This document shows positions 1-11,817 of a stretch of DNA of 27,619 nt, piece after piece. The stretch spans positions 1 to 27,619 of the forward strand of contig JAGGSF010000027.1 of NCBI GenBank assembly GCA_021159235.1, read 5' to 3'. The translations under genes were made by a program, and so were the position numbers. Every line of letters begins with the position of its first letter. The first letter of the stretch is position 1. The notes under the pieces were generated by a model. That model searched no databases. It saw nothing but the letters and a program-made list of their open reading frames with translations, and was not told the DNA's origin. Origin of the DNA: Deltaproteobacteria bacterium. GTDB lineage: Bacteria; Campylobacterota_A; Desulfurellia; JAGGSF01.

Positions 1-699
1 GTACTCCTTAACCTTTTTTCTTAAAATCCTGAATGCATTAGATTTTTTAAAAAACAAAATTCCCTCGTTTTCAGAAACAAATTCTGCCAGATAATCCCTC
101 AACCTTTTATCATCTTCCATGCAATCTGCAGAAAGTCTCCATCTTTTTGTGTATACAGGGATGCCCAGCCGCCTGTCCTTGGCTATTTCATAGAACCATC
201 CGCCTATATTACCATCATTGAATTTAACGATTTTTTCTGAAGAAAAACAGGCCCTATGATAATGAGAATGGGATTCTACTTCTATTAAACCGCTTTTCTG
301 CATTTCTTCCAGTTCTCTCCAGCTCATAAATTCACTATCCTTAACGAATGTATGGACCTCTTTCATACTAAAGCCCATTTCCCTTATCTCTGATGACAGT
401 GGTCTTCTTAAGTTCTTATTACTTATTTTTGATGTTATCACAAATACTGTGCCAAAAAAACCGTATTGTTTCAGCAATGGATAGGCATAGATGAAGTTGT
501 CCACATAACCGTCATCAAATGTCAGATGGACAGACCTTTTTGGCAGACTTTTTTTACCCTTGATAAAATCATAAATGTCTCTCAGTTTAACGGGAGAAAA
601 TCCTTCCTTTTTTAAAATCCTTAGGTGTTCTTCAAATGTCTCAGGATCTATCCTTTCCCCATCTTTTATATGGTGATAACAGAGAATCAGTGCGCCCAT
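1..699 (-). CDS. Polysaccharide deacetylase (NodB-type), 3' end cut by window edge
   Basis: About 233 residues are visible, open from the ATG at 699 to base 1, so the C-terminus lies outside. The N-terminus MGALILCYHHI is typical of the family. The NodB metal site is visible as LTFDDGYVDN (Asp62-Asp63) and a histidine cluster SHSHYHR further on. Family members remove acetyl groups from N-acetylated sugars using a divalent metal. The start overlaps the end of the upstream glycosyltransferase gene by 13 bases, so the two are probably translationally coupled. Its place after two envelope glycosyltransferases suggests it acts on a cell-surface glycan or lipid-linked sugar; the substrate cannot be read from sequence. 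No signal peptide is seen, so a cytoplasmic or membrane-associated role is likely. Confidence 0.85.
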   Translation of the reverse strand, partial: MGALILCYHHIKDGERIDPETFEEHLRILKKEGFSPVKLRDIYDFIKGKKSLPKRSVHLTFDDGYVDNFIYAYPLLKQYGFFGTVFVITSKISNKNLRRPLSSEIREMGFSMKEVHTFVKDSEFMSWRELEEMQKSGLIEVESHSHYHRACFSSEKIVKFNDGNIGGWFYEIAKDRRLGIPVYTKRWRLSADCMEDDKRLRDYLAEFVSENEGILFFKKSNAFRILRKKVKEY

Positions 700-1670
700 A
701 TCTTCTCCATAAAGGGTTTTAGTTTTTCTTTTACCTCCTCTACACTCAATGTTTTTAAACATTCAAGTGTTTTGCAGCTTTTCTTATTGCAAGGCTGACA
801 GGATAGCCCCTTTGTAGTATATATATGCCTGGGATTGTCTGGGGGATGCCATCCTGAGGGATCACTCTTTCCAAATATTGTAAAAGACGGTGTATTTAGT
901 GCAACGGCAATATGCTTTGGTGCAGAATCATTCCCTATATGCAGGTTTGCCCTTTTTATTAAAGCGGTAAGTTCGGAAATGGTTGTGTTTTTTAAGAATG
1001 TGTGTTTTTTAGAAGATAAAGACAGTGCCTCTTCTACATATTCTATTTCATCCGGTGCAGATATAAATACAACTCTTGCTCCTGAATCATTCAGCCAATC
1101 TGCAATCTGTATGAACTTTTGTTTACACCATCTTGCAGTCTCTCTTCTATGTGTAATGTCCATCGTTACCAGAAAGTCATCTTTTTTTATACCAAGTTTC
1201 TCCAATTTATCATCTATCTTATTTTTGGATTTTTCAGAAATAAACAATCTTGGCTTTGCGCCTTTTGCATCTACGCCTATTGCTTTTATAAGTTCCAGTC
1301 TATCGAAAACTGTATATCCCCTATCTATAAAATACGGTGTAACATTATAGAATATGTTCTTCCACCAGTGTTTTCTGTGAAAGGCAACTCTTTTCTTAGC
1401 TTTGGAAAAGATAGTATAGATGATACTTTTAAAATTGTGTATAAAATCTACTGCAACATCAAATTTTTCTCTTCTGATTTCAAGAAGTGTTTTAAATCCG
1501 TCTTCTATGGTGTAAATTTTATAGATTGCAGGGTCATTCTGCAAGATCTCTTTCCCCATTTTATTTGTTAAGAAGGATGTTTTTATGTTGTTTTTTATCA
1601 GTGCATCTATGAGTGGGGTGGTGAGCACTATATCACCTAACCTTTTGAATTGAATGAGAAGCGCCTTCAT
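687..1670 (-). CDS. Glycosyltransferase family 9 (ADP-heptose:LPS heptosyltransferase-like)
   Basis: A 327-residue protein of usual length for the family. The N-terminus MKALLIQFKRLGDIVLTTPL is the GT9 signature for the first Rossmann fold. The C-terminal nucleotide-sugar half has IGNDSAPKH (245-253), then FGKSDPSGWHPP. The cysteine cluster Cys291, Cys294, Cys299 and Cys304 near the end is common in WaaF/WaaC-like enzymes. The family transfers heptose from ADP-heptose to the inner core of lipopolysaccharide; which acceptor is used here is unknown. The start lies 38 bases inside the end of the preceding gene, so expression is probably coupled. No good Shine-Dalgarno is seen before the ATG. Confidence 0.88.
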   Translation of the reverse strand: MKALLIQFKRLGDIVLTTPLIDALIKNNIKTSFLTNKMGKEILQNDPAIYKIYTIEDGFKTLLEIRREKFDVAVDFIHNFKSIIYTIFSKAKKRVAFHRKHWWKNIFYNVTPYFIDRGYTVFDRLELIKAIGVDAKGAKPRLFISEKSKNKIDDKLEKLGIKKDDFLVTMDITHRRETARWCKQKFIQIADWLNDSGARVVFISAPDEIEYVEEALSLSSKKHTFLKNTTISELTALIKRANLHIGNDSAPKHIAVALNTPSFTIFGKSDPSGWHPPDNPRHIYTTKGLSCQPCNKKSCKTLECLKTLSVEEVKEKLKPFMEKIWAH

Positions 1671-3123
1671 CTATTACTACCCAGTTTCCCTTCCTGTATA
1701 TCATTTTTCCTTTCAAGTAAGAAATCTTTGATGGTTTGGTGACAATATACCTGCTTTTTTTGTTTTCCACAACCCTTCCATTGTAATAAAAAACAAGAGA
1801 GAAAGGAGAAACATAAAAGGTAGATATTGTTTGATGAGGACAGGTACGATTTAAGAATCCTGCTACATCTTTTGCACTGCAGTAAGGAGATAAGTAATTC
1901 GTGGCCACGAAGAGCGTCACTAAAAATATTACAGTCATACTTGCTATGTTACCTGCAATTAAATTTCGTCCATACAGATATACTGCAGCCAAAAAGGGTA
2001 TAGACAATCCCATGAAGAGATAGAGCAGTGTATCTTCTGCATGTAGTTTGTAATAGAAGTGAATTGAAGCGCCAGCAACAATGAGTGTGTACAGTATTAT
2101 CTGCAAAAAAAGGAAACTTTTAGGTAGGCGAATGGATTTAATGTAACTTGCGCAGATTATAGCTGCTGCCGGGAAAAGAGGGAGAATATAATGGGGTAAT
2201 TTAGAATGGGAAAGACTGAAAAAGATAAATACTATTCCCAGCCACAATAAAGAGAAGAACTGTATTTTGTCCTTCTTTTTCCATATTAATTTTACCTTTT
2301 TTGCTATGCATAGACAAAAATATATACTCCAGGGAAAGAATCCGGCCAGGAATACAGGAATGTAATAAACGATGGGACCGGTTCGGTGATACTGGGATGT
2401 AAGAAATCTCAATATGTTTTCATGAAGCAAGAAATTACTTGAAAATCCGGGATAGGCATGTTCTACCATCAGATACCATGGCAGGTTGATGAAAAAAACA
2501 ACAGGCAATCCTAAATGTAAATAAAGCAGTTTTATGGATTTTGTAAAGTTATAGTGAAATAGTAGAAAGATAAAAGATATCAAAATGGGTAAGATTAAGG
2601 CTACGGGTCCTTTGGTTAAACACCCCAAACCCATAGAAATATAGGAAATAAAAAGATAGTATTTGTTCTTTTCTTTAAAATAAAGGTAAAAAAGATAGAG
2701 TGAGACGGAGAAGAAGAAGGTCAGGGTTGCATCAAATATCACATAGCGGGCATAGATAATGTATTCAAGAGATGTGGCCAATATAAGAGCTGAATAAAAG
2801 GCAAATTCCTTGGAAGATATTCTTCTTATAAAAAGATAGGTGGCTAATATAAGCAGCAGAGAAAATACAGCAGAGGGTAAGCGAGCCTGGCATTCTCCCT
2901 TTCCAAAAATTTTCATGGAAAAAGCGTCCATCCAGTAAAAAAATACAGGCTTGGAGATGTGAGCCTTTCCATTAAAAGTAGGCAATGCATAGTTTTTGTT
3001 TTTAGCCATCTCAAATGCTACTTCTGCATTCCTCCCCTCATCGGGGTCAAACAATGGACGAACATTTAGCAGGAAAAAAAAGAAAAACAAACATAGGACA
3101 AAAAGAACCAAGGCATTTTTCAT
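1633..3123 (-). CDS. GT83/ArnT-like membrane glycosyltransferase
   Basis: A 496-residue polytopic membrane protein, with roughly ten or more hydrophobic segments. The first periplasmic loop has DPDEGRNAE (26-34) and KPVFFYW (58-64), the conserved acidic and Lys-Pro motifs of the PMT/ArnT fold (GT39/GT83), whose members use polyprenyl-phosphate sugars as donors. ArnT itself adds aminoarabinose to lipid A; other members glycosylate other lipids or proteins, so the exact substrate is open. The ATG is only 11 bases past the 3' end of tRNA-Met and has no Shine-Dalgarno, so the mRNA is probably released by tRNA processing. It heads an envelope operon with the GT9 and deacetylase genes. Confidence 0.85.
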   Translation of the reverse strand: MKNALVLFVLCLFFFFFLLNVRPLFDPDEGRNAEVAFEMAKNKNYALPTFNGKAHISKPVFFYWMDAFSMKIFGKGECQARLPSAVFSLLLILATYLFIRRISSKEFAFYSALILATSLEYIIYARYVIFDATLTFFFSVSLYLFYLYFKEKNKYYLFISYISMGLGCLTKGPVALILPILISFIFLLFHYNFTKSIKLLYLHLGLPVVFFINLPWYLMVEHAYPGFSSNFLLHENILRFLTSQYHRTGPIVYYIPVFLAGFFPWSIYFCLCIAKKVKLIWKKKDKIQFFSLLWLGIVFIFFSLSHSKLPHYILPLFPAAAIICASYIKSIRLPKSFLFLQIILYTLIVAGASIHFYYKLHAEDTLLYLFMGLSIPFLAAVYLYGRNLIAGNIASMTVIFLVTLFVATNYLSPYCSAKDVAGFLNRTCPHQTISTFYVSPFSLVFYYNGRVVENKKSRYIVTKPSKISYLKGKMIYRKGNWVVIDEGASHSIQKVR

Positions 3124-3134
3124 ATTAGGTGAAG

Positions 3135-3208
3135 TGGCGGTGAAGGGACTCGAACCCCTGACACTGCGGATATGAGCCGCATGCTCTTACCAGCTGAGCT
3201 ACACCGCC
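3135..3208 (-). tRNA. tRNA-Met (anticodon CAT), elongator type
   Basis: A 74-base cloverleaf can be drawn in full: 7-bp acceptor stem GGCGGTG/CACCGCC with discriminator A, D-stem GCTC/GAGC, anticodon stem TGCGG/CCGCA around loop CTCATAT, and a T-arm with TTCGAGT. The anticodon is CAT. The first pair is G-C, not the mismatch of initiator tRNA, so it is elongator Met; a lysidine-modified tRNA-Ile2 cannot be fully excluded. The CCA tail is not encoded. It has its own promoter upstream and a protein gene starts 11 bases downstream. Confidence 0.95.
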
Positions 3209-3219
3209 TCAGGATAAAA

Positions 3220-3247
3220 GATATAATATGATTACACCAATTGTCAA
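3220..3247 (-). promoter_or_regulatory. Sigma70-type promoter of tRNA-Met operon
   Basis: A perfect -35 box TTGACA (3242-3247) is followed after 16 bases by TATATC (3220-3225), 11 bases before the mature tRNA 5' end. The -35 is a full match and the -10 a 4/6 match to consensus. It probably drives tRNA-Met and the three envelope genes behind it. Confidence 0.65.
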
Positions 3248-3321
3248 GGAAAATGCTTCAGGCATTTCCCTTGCAAAAATTAAAAATTTTTGTCAAGGGA
3301 TTAGAAATGCTTAAGCTATTT
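3241..3321. repeat. Imperfect duplication with two hairpins after the Rieske gene
   Basis: Two diverged copies of a segment occur: 3241-3268 and 3290-3321 both read TTGTCAAGG, then AAATGCTT, then a run ending in ATTTC, with a 4-base insertion in the second. The second copy includes the Rieske stop codon. The space between holds a 12-bp stem with one mismatch (3245-3256 with 3262-3273) and a 7-bp A/T stem (3274-3280 with 3286-3292). The first stem could slow or end transcription of the Rieske operon, but no T-tract follows it on the minus strand, so I do not call it a terminator. Confidence 0.5.
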
Positions 3322-3694
3322 CAACTGTGATTTTCCCGTTTTTTTTCACGAATGGTAGCTTATCTAATCCTCTTTTGGTTGGTCCGCATATGCGTTTACC
3401 ATCTATTGCATATTTGCTTCCATGACAGGGACACTCGAAGATGTTTTTCTTTCTGTTAAAGTTTACAATACATCCCAGATGGGTGCAGTGGGCAGAAAAG
3501 GCCATTATCCTTCCTTTCAAATTTACGACAAATACCTCATCTTTATAGGCTACTTTATCTAATTCCGCTTCTGTGAAGGTCACTTTTCTTTTCCCTTTGG
3601 GATTGAATAGTATAAAGGAAACTGCAGGAATGGCAAGGACACACACTGTAATGAGTGAGAGGATAAAATCTCTTCTACCTGTTTTTCGCTTCAT
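3311..3694 (-). CDS. Rieske [2Fe-2S] protein with Tat-like membrane anchor
   Basis: A 127-residue protein. The N-terminus has GRRDFI, a twin-arginine-like motif, followed by one hydrophobic segment (about 11-30), so it should be anchored on the outer face of the inner membrane. The cluster motifs are CTHLGC (ligands Cys70 and His72) and CPCHGS (Cys88 and His91). Cys75 and Cys90 are placed to form the disulfide typical of high-potential bc1-type Rieske proteins, so an electron-transfer role is likely rather than a dioxygenase ferredoxin. No cytochrome b gene is next to it, which is unusual for a bc complex subunit. The start overlaps the TorD-like gene by 20 bases. Confidence 0.92.
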   Translation of the reverse strand: MKRKTGRRDFILSLITVCVLAIPAVSFILFNPKGKRKVTFTEAELDKVAYKDEVFVVNLKGRIMAFSAHCTHLGCIVNFNRKKNIFECPCHGSKYAIDGKRICGPTKRGLDKLPFVKKNGKITVEIA

Positions 3695-4217
3695 CGGTAA
3701 TTACTCTTTCCACCAGGTCAAAGAGGATTCTGTAGAATTCTACCTTTGTGTTCTGTCTTACCTTTTTACTCAACTCTGATATCCATTTTATAAGATGTTT
3801 ATTTAAAAATTCCTGTTTTTGTTCGTAAAGTTTTTTCTCCTCTAAATAGTCTAAAAATGAGAGTTCTACAGAGAAGTGGTCGGGCAGATCGGGGAAGTCT
3901 TCTCTCAATTCCAGTCCTGCGTTTTTATACATACCTGTTATATCATCCACACAATCAGCCATCACCCTCTTTTCTTCTGTGATATAGGTGGACTCATAGG
4001 GAGATACGGGGAGTTCCGGATAGGAAGAGATAAACAATCTTGTATATTCTACACGCAACCTTTCCACATTTTCTCTTTCTACATGCAAGGACAACCTTTC
4101 TACCAGATCTCTTTCCCGCCCGCTTTGTAAAAGAAAATCAATAACATCTGGCCACAATTTAACTATTTCATCCCCGGGAAAGAGGGAGAGATAGGTCAAT
4201 GCACGAAAGATATTCAT
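3675..4217 (-). CDS. TorD/DmsD/NarJ-family maturation chaperone
   Basis: A 180-residue, mostly helical protein. It has the family's EYTRLF (57-62), VSPYES (71-76) and the DLPDHFSVEL segment (110-119), matching the conserved P-hinge and PDH motifs of TorD-like chaperones. Known members bind the Tat signal of molybdoenzymes and hold them until the cofactor is loaded. No molybdoenzyme gene is in this window; the directly following, overlapping gene encodes a Tat-like Rieske protein. A Shine-Dalgarno GAGGG lies 5 bases before the ATG, 7 bases after galE ends. Confidence 0.85.
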   Translation of the reverse strand: MNIFRALTYLSLFPGDEIVKLWPDVIDFLLQSGRERDLVERLSLHVERENVERLRVEYTRLFISSYPELPVSPYESTYITEEKRVMADCVDDITGMYKNAGLELREDFPDLPDHFSVELSFLDYLEEKKLYEQKQEFLNKHLIKWISELSKKVRQNTKVEFYRILFDLVERVITDEAKNR

Positions 4218-4224
4218 TTAACCC

Positions 4225-7186
<2,962 letters not shown>

Positions 7187-7187
<1 letters not shown>

Positions 7188-8122
7188 TATCTATTTAAGC
7201 CTTTAAAAAACATCTTTCCTGAAAATACTCCTTGTTCTATACTTCTTTCTTGTTTCAACTTTTCAAGTGTAGCTTTCATAGTCTGTTCGTCTACATCAAA
7301 GGCGCGGGTTAAATCCTCCAAGGTGCAGGGCCTTATGGCTATCATCTTCAATACCGCTTTGTCCAAATTTACCAGAAAATCGACGTTTGACTTGTCAAAT
7401 TCTCTAATGGTTTCTACTGGTGCGTGGCATAACTTAGTTAATTCTTCTTTTATGCTATTCAGCTTTTCAGCTGCCACCGGCAGGGCATAGTCTTCTACCC
7501 CGGGTCTTGTTACTGTTCCCAGCTGCACCTTGGAGGGATTTATGACATTTATCGCCTCTGCAATTTTTCTTGTCTCATCTTTTGTATCGTTCATCCCTCT
7601 AACCAGAAGAACCTCTAACCACAGCTTTCCCTTGAATGATTGGGTGAAATCTTTTATTCCTTCAATAATCCTGTTGATATTTAGAGAGGGATGAGGGCGA
7701 TTAATCATTTTAAACATATTTTCACTTGCTGCATCTAAGGAAGGAATAATTACATCTGCATTCTTCAGCTCTTTTTTTACTTCATCCATCCACAATAATG
7801 AGCCGTTGGTCAAAACAGCTACAGGTTTATCCGTTTCATCTTTAACCCTGTTTATCAAAACACCTATATCCTTGTTTAAAGTAGGCTCGCCGCTTCCGCT
7901 GAGTGTTACATAATTTAACTTTCCTACTTTGTTTATATAGTCACAGAACTCCTGAATGATTTCATCAGGAGAAAAAAAGGATTTCCTTTTTACCGTGAGT
8001 CTTGTTGTTTTGCCTACCTCACAATATATGCAATTATAGCTGCAGGTTTTATAAGGAACGATATTTATACCCAGAGAAAGCCCCAATCTTCTTGAAGGAA
8101 CAGGTCCATAGATGTATTTCAT
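7187..8122 (-). CDS. Radical SAM protein (COG0731-like) with C-terminal winged helix
   Basis: A 311-residue protein. The N-terminus [15 protein letters not shown] precedes CSYNCIYC (Cys27, Cys31, Cys34), which binds the SAM-cleaving [4Fe-4S] cluster. SGSGEPT follows, as in the TYW1-related COG0731 branch. Residues from about 245 look like a small winged helix ([20 protein letters not shown] region), so it may sense or bind nucleic acid. The reaction is unknown; annotation should stop at radical SAM. It overlaps ribF by 4 bases (ATGA) and uvrB by one base. Confidence 0.85.
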
Positions 8123-9060
8123 CTCTTTTCGCCTACCTTTATAATTTTATTTTGCCAGAATGCTTCAGCTATCTTTATGTCCATCTCTATTTGCTTTTTC
8201 AAGGCTAAGGCATCTTTAAATTTTATTTCATCTCTTATCCGATCGACAAATTCAATATTCAATCTCTTATTGTAGAGGTTTCCCTCAAATCTCAAAATAT
8301 GTGCTTCTAAATGCATTACATCATCACTGAAGGTGGGATTGCTCCCCACATTGATTACAGCCTGAAGAAGTCTTTCATCTATTTTTACCCTCCCTATGTA
8401 TACACCGCTTTTGGGCAGAAGCTCATTCCTGGGATATATATTTGCGGTGGGAAACCCCAGTTGTTTACCCCGTGACATCCCCTTTCTTACATATCCTTCA
8501 ATGGAGTAATGTCTGCCCAGAAAGAGATTTGCTTCTTTTATCCTTCCATCTCTTATCAGTTTTCGCACTGCATTGGAGGAAACAACGTCATTTCCCACTC
8601 TTACCGGTGGAATAACATACAATTTGAAATGGTACTTCCGACTGTAGTTGAGCAGTGTTTCTACCGTTCCCTTTCCGCCTCTACCGAATGTATAATCGTA
8701 TCCAATACATACCTCCTCTACCCCTAAAGCATCTAAAAGTACCTGTTTGACGAATTCCTCTGGATATATGCTGGCAAATCTCTTTGTAAACCGCGCGCAA
8801 ATCATCACATCCACGCCAAAACTTCTTATAATATATGCCTTCTCTCTGAATGTCTGGATAAGGGGAGGGATTTTGTTGCTTATCACTTTCAACGGATGGG
8901 GGTAAAATGTAAATACAACAGATGTACCATCTATTTCTCTTGCTCTTTTTACGATCTTTTTTATAAGAGCTTGATGCCCTACATGCACGCCATCAAAATT
9001 CCCTAATGCTACAACAGGCCTCTTAAAATTCAGATGTTCCAGATCTCTTACAATTTTCAT
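8119..9060 (-). CDS. ribF: Bifunctional riboflavin kinase / FAD synthetase
   Basis: A 313-residue protein with the usual two domains. The N-terminal adenylyltransferase has ALGNFDGVHVGH (18-29). The C-terminal kinase has RGKQLGFPTAN (197-207) followed by SGVYIGRV. It makes FMN from riboflavin and then FAD, both in the cytoplasm. It is the first protein gene after tRNA-Arg: the ATG lies 16 bases beyond the tRNA, behind GGAAGAAG, a reasonable ribosome binding site. The flavin link to other genes of this operon is not obvious. Confidence 0.96.
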   Translation of the reverse strand: MKIVRDLEHLNFKRPVVALGNFDGVHVGHQALIKKIVKRAREIDGTSVVFTFYPHPLKVISNKIPPLIQTFREKAYIIRSFGVDVMICARFTKRFASIYPEEFVKQVLLDALGVEEVCIGYDYTFGRGGKGTVETLLNYSRKYHFKLYVIPPVRVGNDVVSSNAVRKLIRDGRIKEANLFLGRHYSIEGYVRKGMSRGKQLGFPTANIYPRNELLPKSGVYIGRVKIDERLLQAVINVGSNPTFSDDVMHLEAHILRFEGNLYNKRLNIEFVDRIRDEIKFKDALALKKQIEMDIKIAEAFWQNKIIKVGEKR

Positions 9061-9076
9061 AGTAGCTTCTTCCAGA

Positions 9077-9149
9077 TGCGCCTGAGGGGATTCGAACCCC
9101 TAACCGGCGGATCCGAAGTCCGCTGCTCTATCCGTTAAGCTACAGGCGC
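9077..9149 (-). tRNA. tRNA-Arg (anticodon TCG)
   Basis: A 73-base cloverleaf: acceptor GCGCCTG/CAGGCGC with discriminator A, D-stem GCTT/GAGC, anticodon stem GCGGA/TCCGC with loop CTTCGGA, T-arm AGGGG/CCCCT around TTCGAAT. The anticodon TCG reads CGA and related CGN codons. CCA is not encoded. It stands between purL and ribF and heads the ribF operon. Confidence 0.95.
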
Positions 9150-9155
9150 ACCGTT

Positions 9156-9183
9156 AATTTATCTATAAAAAGGTGATTGTCAA
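9156..9183 (-). promoter_or_regulatory. Probable promoter of tRNA-Arg/ribF operon
   Basis: TTGACA (9178-9183) overlaps the purL stop codon; after 16 bases comes TAAATT (9156-9161, 4/6 match). The -10 ends only 6 bases before the mature tRNA, so the primary transcript would have almost no 5' leader. The perfect -35 with 16-base spacing is the same as for tRNA-Met. Confidence 0.55.
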
Positions 9184-11330
9184 CTGAATAGTTTTTCAAA
9201 AAAGCTTTCTCTTGCCCGTTCTATTTCCTTTAGATTTATATCTATTGTGTTTTCAACGCGGAGCCTGTTTCCTTGTGTTTTTCCTATTTCTGTTATATTT
9301 ACCCCTTCCTTTTCTGCTGCAATTTTTATCTTTTCTTTATCTTTTGTGGTTATTATAATAACCTCCTGCGATTCGGAAAACAGCAAGAAGTCTTTTCTAC
9401 CTGGAAATGAAAGCTTTACTTTTGCACCTATTTTATTTTTTATGCTCATCTCTGCTAATGAGACAGCTATGCCTCCATCGGATATATCGTGAGCACAGCT
9501 GATTACATCTCTGCATGTTGTTATTATCTTTTGAAGTTTCTTTTCCATGTTTATATCGGGCTTAGGTGGTTTCCCTTCCACTTTGTTGTGTATCCATTTG
9601 AGATATGCGCTGCCTCCCAGTTCTCCCTGCTTCAGATTACCCAGAACGAGTATATCTTCTCCTTCATCTGTAAAAAATGATGGAATGCAGTGTTCTGCTT
9701 TTTCCAATATTCCTACCATGCCAATGACGGGGGTAGGGTAGATAGAGGTTTTATCCGTTTCGTTGTAAAAACTCACATTTCCACTGACTACAGGTGTATT
9801 TAGGATTTTTGCTGCCCGAGCAATACCTTCTACTGCTTTTTTAAATTGCCACATTATCTCTTCATTCTCTGGATTGCCAAAGTTCAGACAATCTGTCAAT
9901 GCAACGGGTTTTCCTCCACAGCAGGTGATATTTCTATAGCTTTCACATACTGCATTCATGCCTCCTGTAAACGGATCTAAATATGTATATCTCATATTTC
10001 CGTCTACTGTTATGGCTATGGCTTTATCTGTTTCTTTTATTCTAATTACACTGCAATCTGAACCAGGTCCCAATACAGTATTTGTTCCTACGGAAAAATC
10101 GTACTGTTCGTAGATCCATTTCTTTGAACAGAGGTCGGGAGAGGATAGCATTTTTAACAGTGTTTCGTTATAATCTTTTGGTTCTGGCAGGGAATTGTAG
10201 TTGGATTTACCTGTTGTTTTTAGATAAGAAGGCATCTTTGTCTTTCTCTTGTATTTTGGAGCTTTCTTTACCACAGCTGTTGTGGGCAAGGAGCAGATTT
10301 CATTTTCCTTAGAATAAATCTTTATACATCTTTCTTTTATCACTTCCCCAATTATCTCTGCATCCAACCCCCATTTTTTAAATATATTTATTACATCTTT
10401 TTCTTTCCCTTTTTTAGCTATGATAAGCATTCTTTCCTGTGATTCTGAGAGCATAATCTCTCTTGGGTTTAACTTTTCTCTTAAGGGCACTCTATCTAAG
10501 TGTAGTTTCATGCCCCTTTTTCCCCTGTCTGACATTTCAAAGGAAGAGGATGTTAGCCCTGCTGCTCCCATGTCCTGCATTCCCTCGATGAGTTTTTTGT
10601 CCATTACCTCTAAACATGCCTCCAAGAGAAGCTTTTCTGTAAATGGATCACCAACCTGAACAGCGGGTCTTTTTTCTTCTGCTTTTTTATCAAAGGATTG
10701 AGAGGCCATAACAGCTCCCTGTATTCCATCTCTTCCTGTCTTTGAACCTGCATAAATGACAGGGCTACCTATGGTTTTTGCCCTTCCCAGGATTATATTT
10801 TCTCTTTTTGTAATACCTACACAGAATGCGTTTACTAAATTATTCCTGTTGTAAGATTCATCAAAGTAGGTCTCTCCGCCTACGGTGGGAATACCCGTAC
10901 AGTTTCCGTAATCACCGATTCCTCTCACCACACCATCAATTAGATACTTTGTTTTTCTATCCCTGGGATGTCCAAATCTTAATGAATTGAGCATGGCGAT
11001 GGGTCTTGCTCCCATTGTGAATATATCCCTTAGAATCCCCCCTACGCCGGTAGCTGCTCCCTGATAGGGTTCGATGAATGAAGGATGATTGTGGCTCTCC
11101 ATTTTAAAGACAGCCACATATCCACTGCCAATATCTACTACTCCTGCATTTTCTCCCGGCCCTACGATAACTCTTTTCCCTTTAGTGGGCAGCTTTTTTA
11201 GGATGTACTTGGAGGATTTGTAGCTGCAGTGTTCACTCCACATGGCACTTATGATATCCAGTTCTAAGGGAGATGGTTCTCTTTTTAATATTTTCAAAAG
11301 ATATTTGTATTCTTCTTCATTTAGTTTCAT
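9180..11330 (-). CDS. purL: Phosphoribosylformylglycinamidine synthase, large subunit (PurL)
   Basis: A 716-residue protein, the length of the small-type PurL that works with separate PurS and PurQ. Seen motifs are WSEHCSYKS (31-39), ESHNHPS (78-84) and GAATGVGGI (91-99), which belong to the ATP and FGAR binding site. The enzyme makes FGAM from FGAR, glutamine-derived ammonia and ATP in purine synthesis. purS and purQ are not in the window. The gene is divergent from nuoA and has no clear ribosome binding site (only AAAGAG two bases before the ATG). Confidence 0.97.
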   Translation of the reverse strand: MKLNEEEYKYLLKILKREPSPLELDIISAMWSEHCSYKSSKYILKKLPTKGKRVIVGPGENAGVVDIGSGYVAVFKMESHNHPSFIEPYQGAATGVGGILRDIFTMGARPIAMLNSLRFGHPRDRKTKYLIDGVVRGIGDYGNCTGIPTVGGETYFDESYNRNNLVNAFCVGITKRENIILGRAKTIGSPVIYAGSKTGRDGIQGAVMASQSFDKKAEEKRPAVQVGDPFTEKLLLEACLEVMDKKLIEGMQDMGAAGLTSSSFEMSDRGKRGMKLHLDRVPLREKLNPREIMLSESQERMLIIAKKGKEKDVINIFKKWGLDAEIIGEVIKERCIKIYSKENEICSLPTTAVVKKAPKYKRKTKMPSYLKTTGKSNYNSLPEPKDYNETLLKMLSSPDLCSKKWIYEQYDFSVGTNTVLGPGSDCSVIRIKETDKAIAITVDGNMRYTYLDPFTGGMNAVCESYRNITCCGGKPVALTDCLNFGNPENEEIMWQFKKAVEGIARAAKILNTPVVSGNVSFYNETDKTSIYPTPVIGMVGILEKAEHCIPSFFTDEGEDILVLGNLKQGELGGSAYLKWIHNKVEGKPPKPDINMEKKLQKIITTCRDVISCAHDISDGGIAVSLAEMSIKNKIGAKVKLSFPGRKDFLLFSESQEVIIITTKDKEKIKIAAEKEGVNITEIGKTQGNRLRVENTIDINLKEIERARESFFEKLFS

Positions 11331-11337
11331 CGCTCTT

Positions 11338-11366
11338 TATTTAGCATTATTGCTGTTTTGGGTCAA
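11338..11366 (-). promoter_or_regulatory. Possible purL promoter, leaderless geometry
   Basis: TTGACC (11361-11366), 17 bases, then TAAATA (11338-11343), which ends 7 bases before the purL ATG. The -35 matches 5/6 but the -10 only 3/6, so this is a weak call. It is noted because the same 7-base distance is found at two other genes here. Confidence 0.35.
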
Positions 11367-11400
11367 CATTGTTTACACATAAAAAAATTGTAAAAAATCC

Positions 11401-11428
11401 TTGACAGAAAATTTATAAGATGTAAAAT
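11401..11428 (+). promoter_or_regulatory. Sigma70-type promoter of the nuo operon
   Basis: TTGACA (11401-11406) is followed after 16 bases by TAAAAT (11423-11428), matches of 6/6 and 5/6. The start of transcription would fall near 11435, giving a leader of about 25 bases that ends in the strong ribosome binding site AAGGGGTGAG (11449-11458) before nuoA. No operator-like palindrome is seen. Confidence 0.75.
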
Positions 11429-11460
11429 AAACTTCCGAGTTCATCTTTAAGGGGTGAGAT

Positions 11461-11817
11461 ATGCAAGATGCAGAATGGTTGGTGGTGGGTATTGGTTGGT
11501 TTCTTCTCTTTGTTGTTTTTCTTATTTTAATTGCTCTTGCCCGATATTTAGCTCCTAAGGAGTACTATAAAGAGAAATTCGATTTATACGAGTGTGGCGT
11601 TCCTTTCGTGGATGAAGCCAAGGAGTTTAATATCAGGTTTTTCATTATTGCAGTTTTATTTACAATTTTTGATGTTGAAGCCATCTTCATGTATCCCTGG
11701 GCAGTAGACTTTAAGGAGCTGGGGGTTTTAGGCGTGGCAGAGCTTTCCATATTTATTGTCCTTGTATTTATTGGATGGATTTATGCCTGGGGAAAAGGAG
11801 CACTGAAATGGGAGTAG
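11461..11817 (+). CDS. nuoA: NADH-quinone oxidoreductase subunit A
   Basis: A 118-residue membrane protein with three hydrophobic segments. The conserved loop between the first two reads [13 protein letters not shown], followed by [21 protein letters not shown], both hallmarks of NuoA. The loop cysteine sits near the quinone channel in known structures. It opens the operon behind a strong Shine-Dalgarno. Its last 10 bases overlap nuoB. Confidence 0.96.
   Translation: MQDAEWLVVGIGWFLLFVVFLILIALARYLAPKEYYKEKFDLYECGVPFVDEAKEFNIRFFIIAVLFTIFDVEAIFMYPWAVDFKELGVLGVAELSIFIVLVFIGWIYAWGKGALKWE

Noticed and set aside
3135-3208. Initiator tRNA-fMet
   Set aside because: The first acceptor pair is a G-C pair; initiator tRNAs have a mismatch there.
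3245-3273. Hairpin as rho-independent terminator of the Rieske operon
   Set aside because: On the minus strand the stem is followed by ACAATTGG rather than a T-tract, and its outer part overlaps the -35 box of the tRNA promoter.
11775-11807. Upstream ATG start for nuoB
   Set aside because: It lies deep inside nuoA, has no ribosome binding site, and adds residues not shared by NuoB proteins; the ATG at 11808 has AAGGAG at the right distance.
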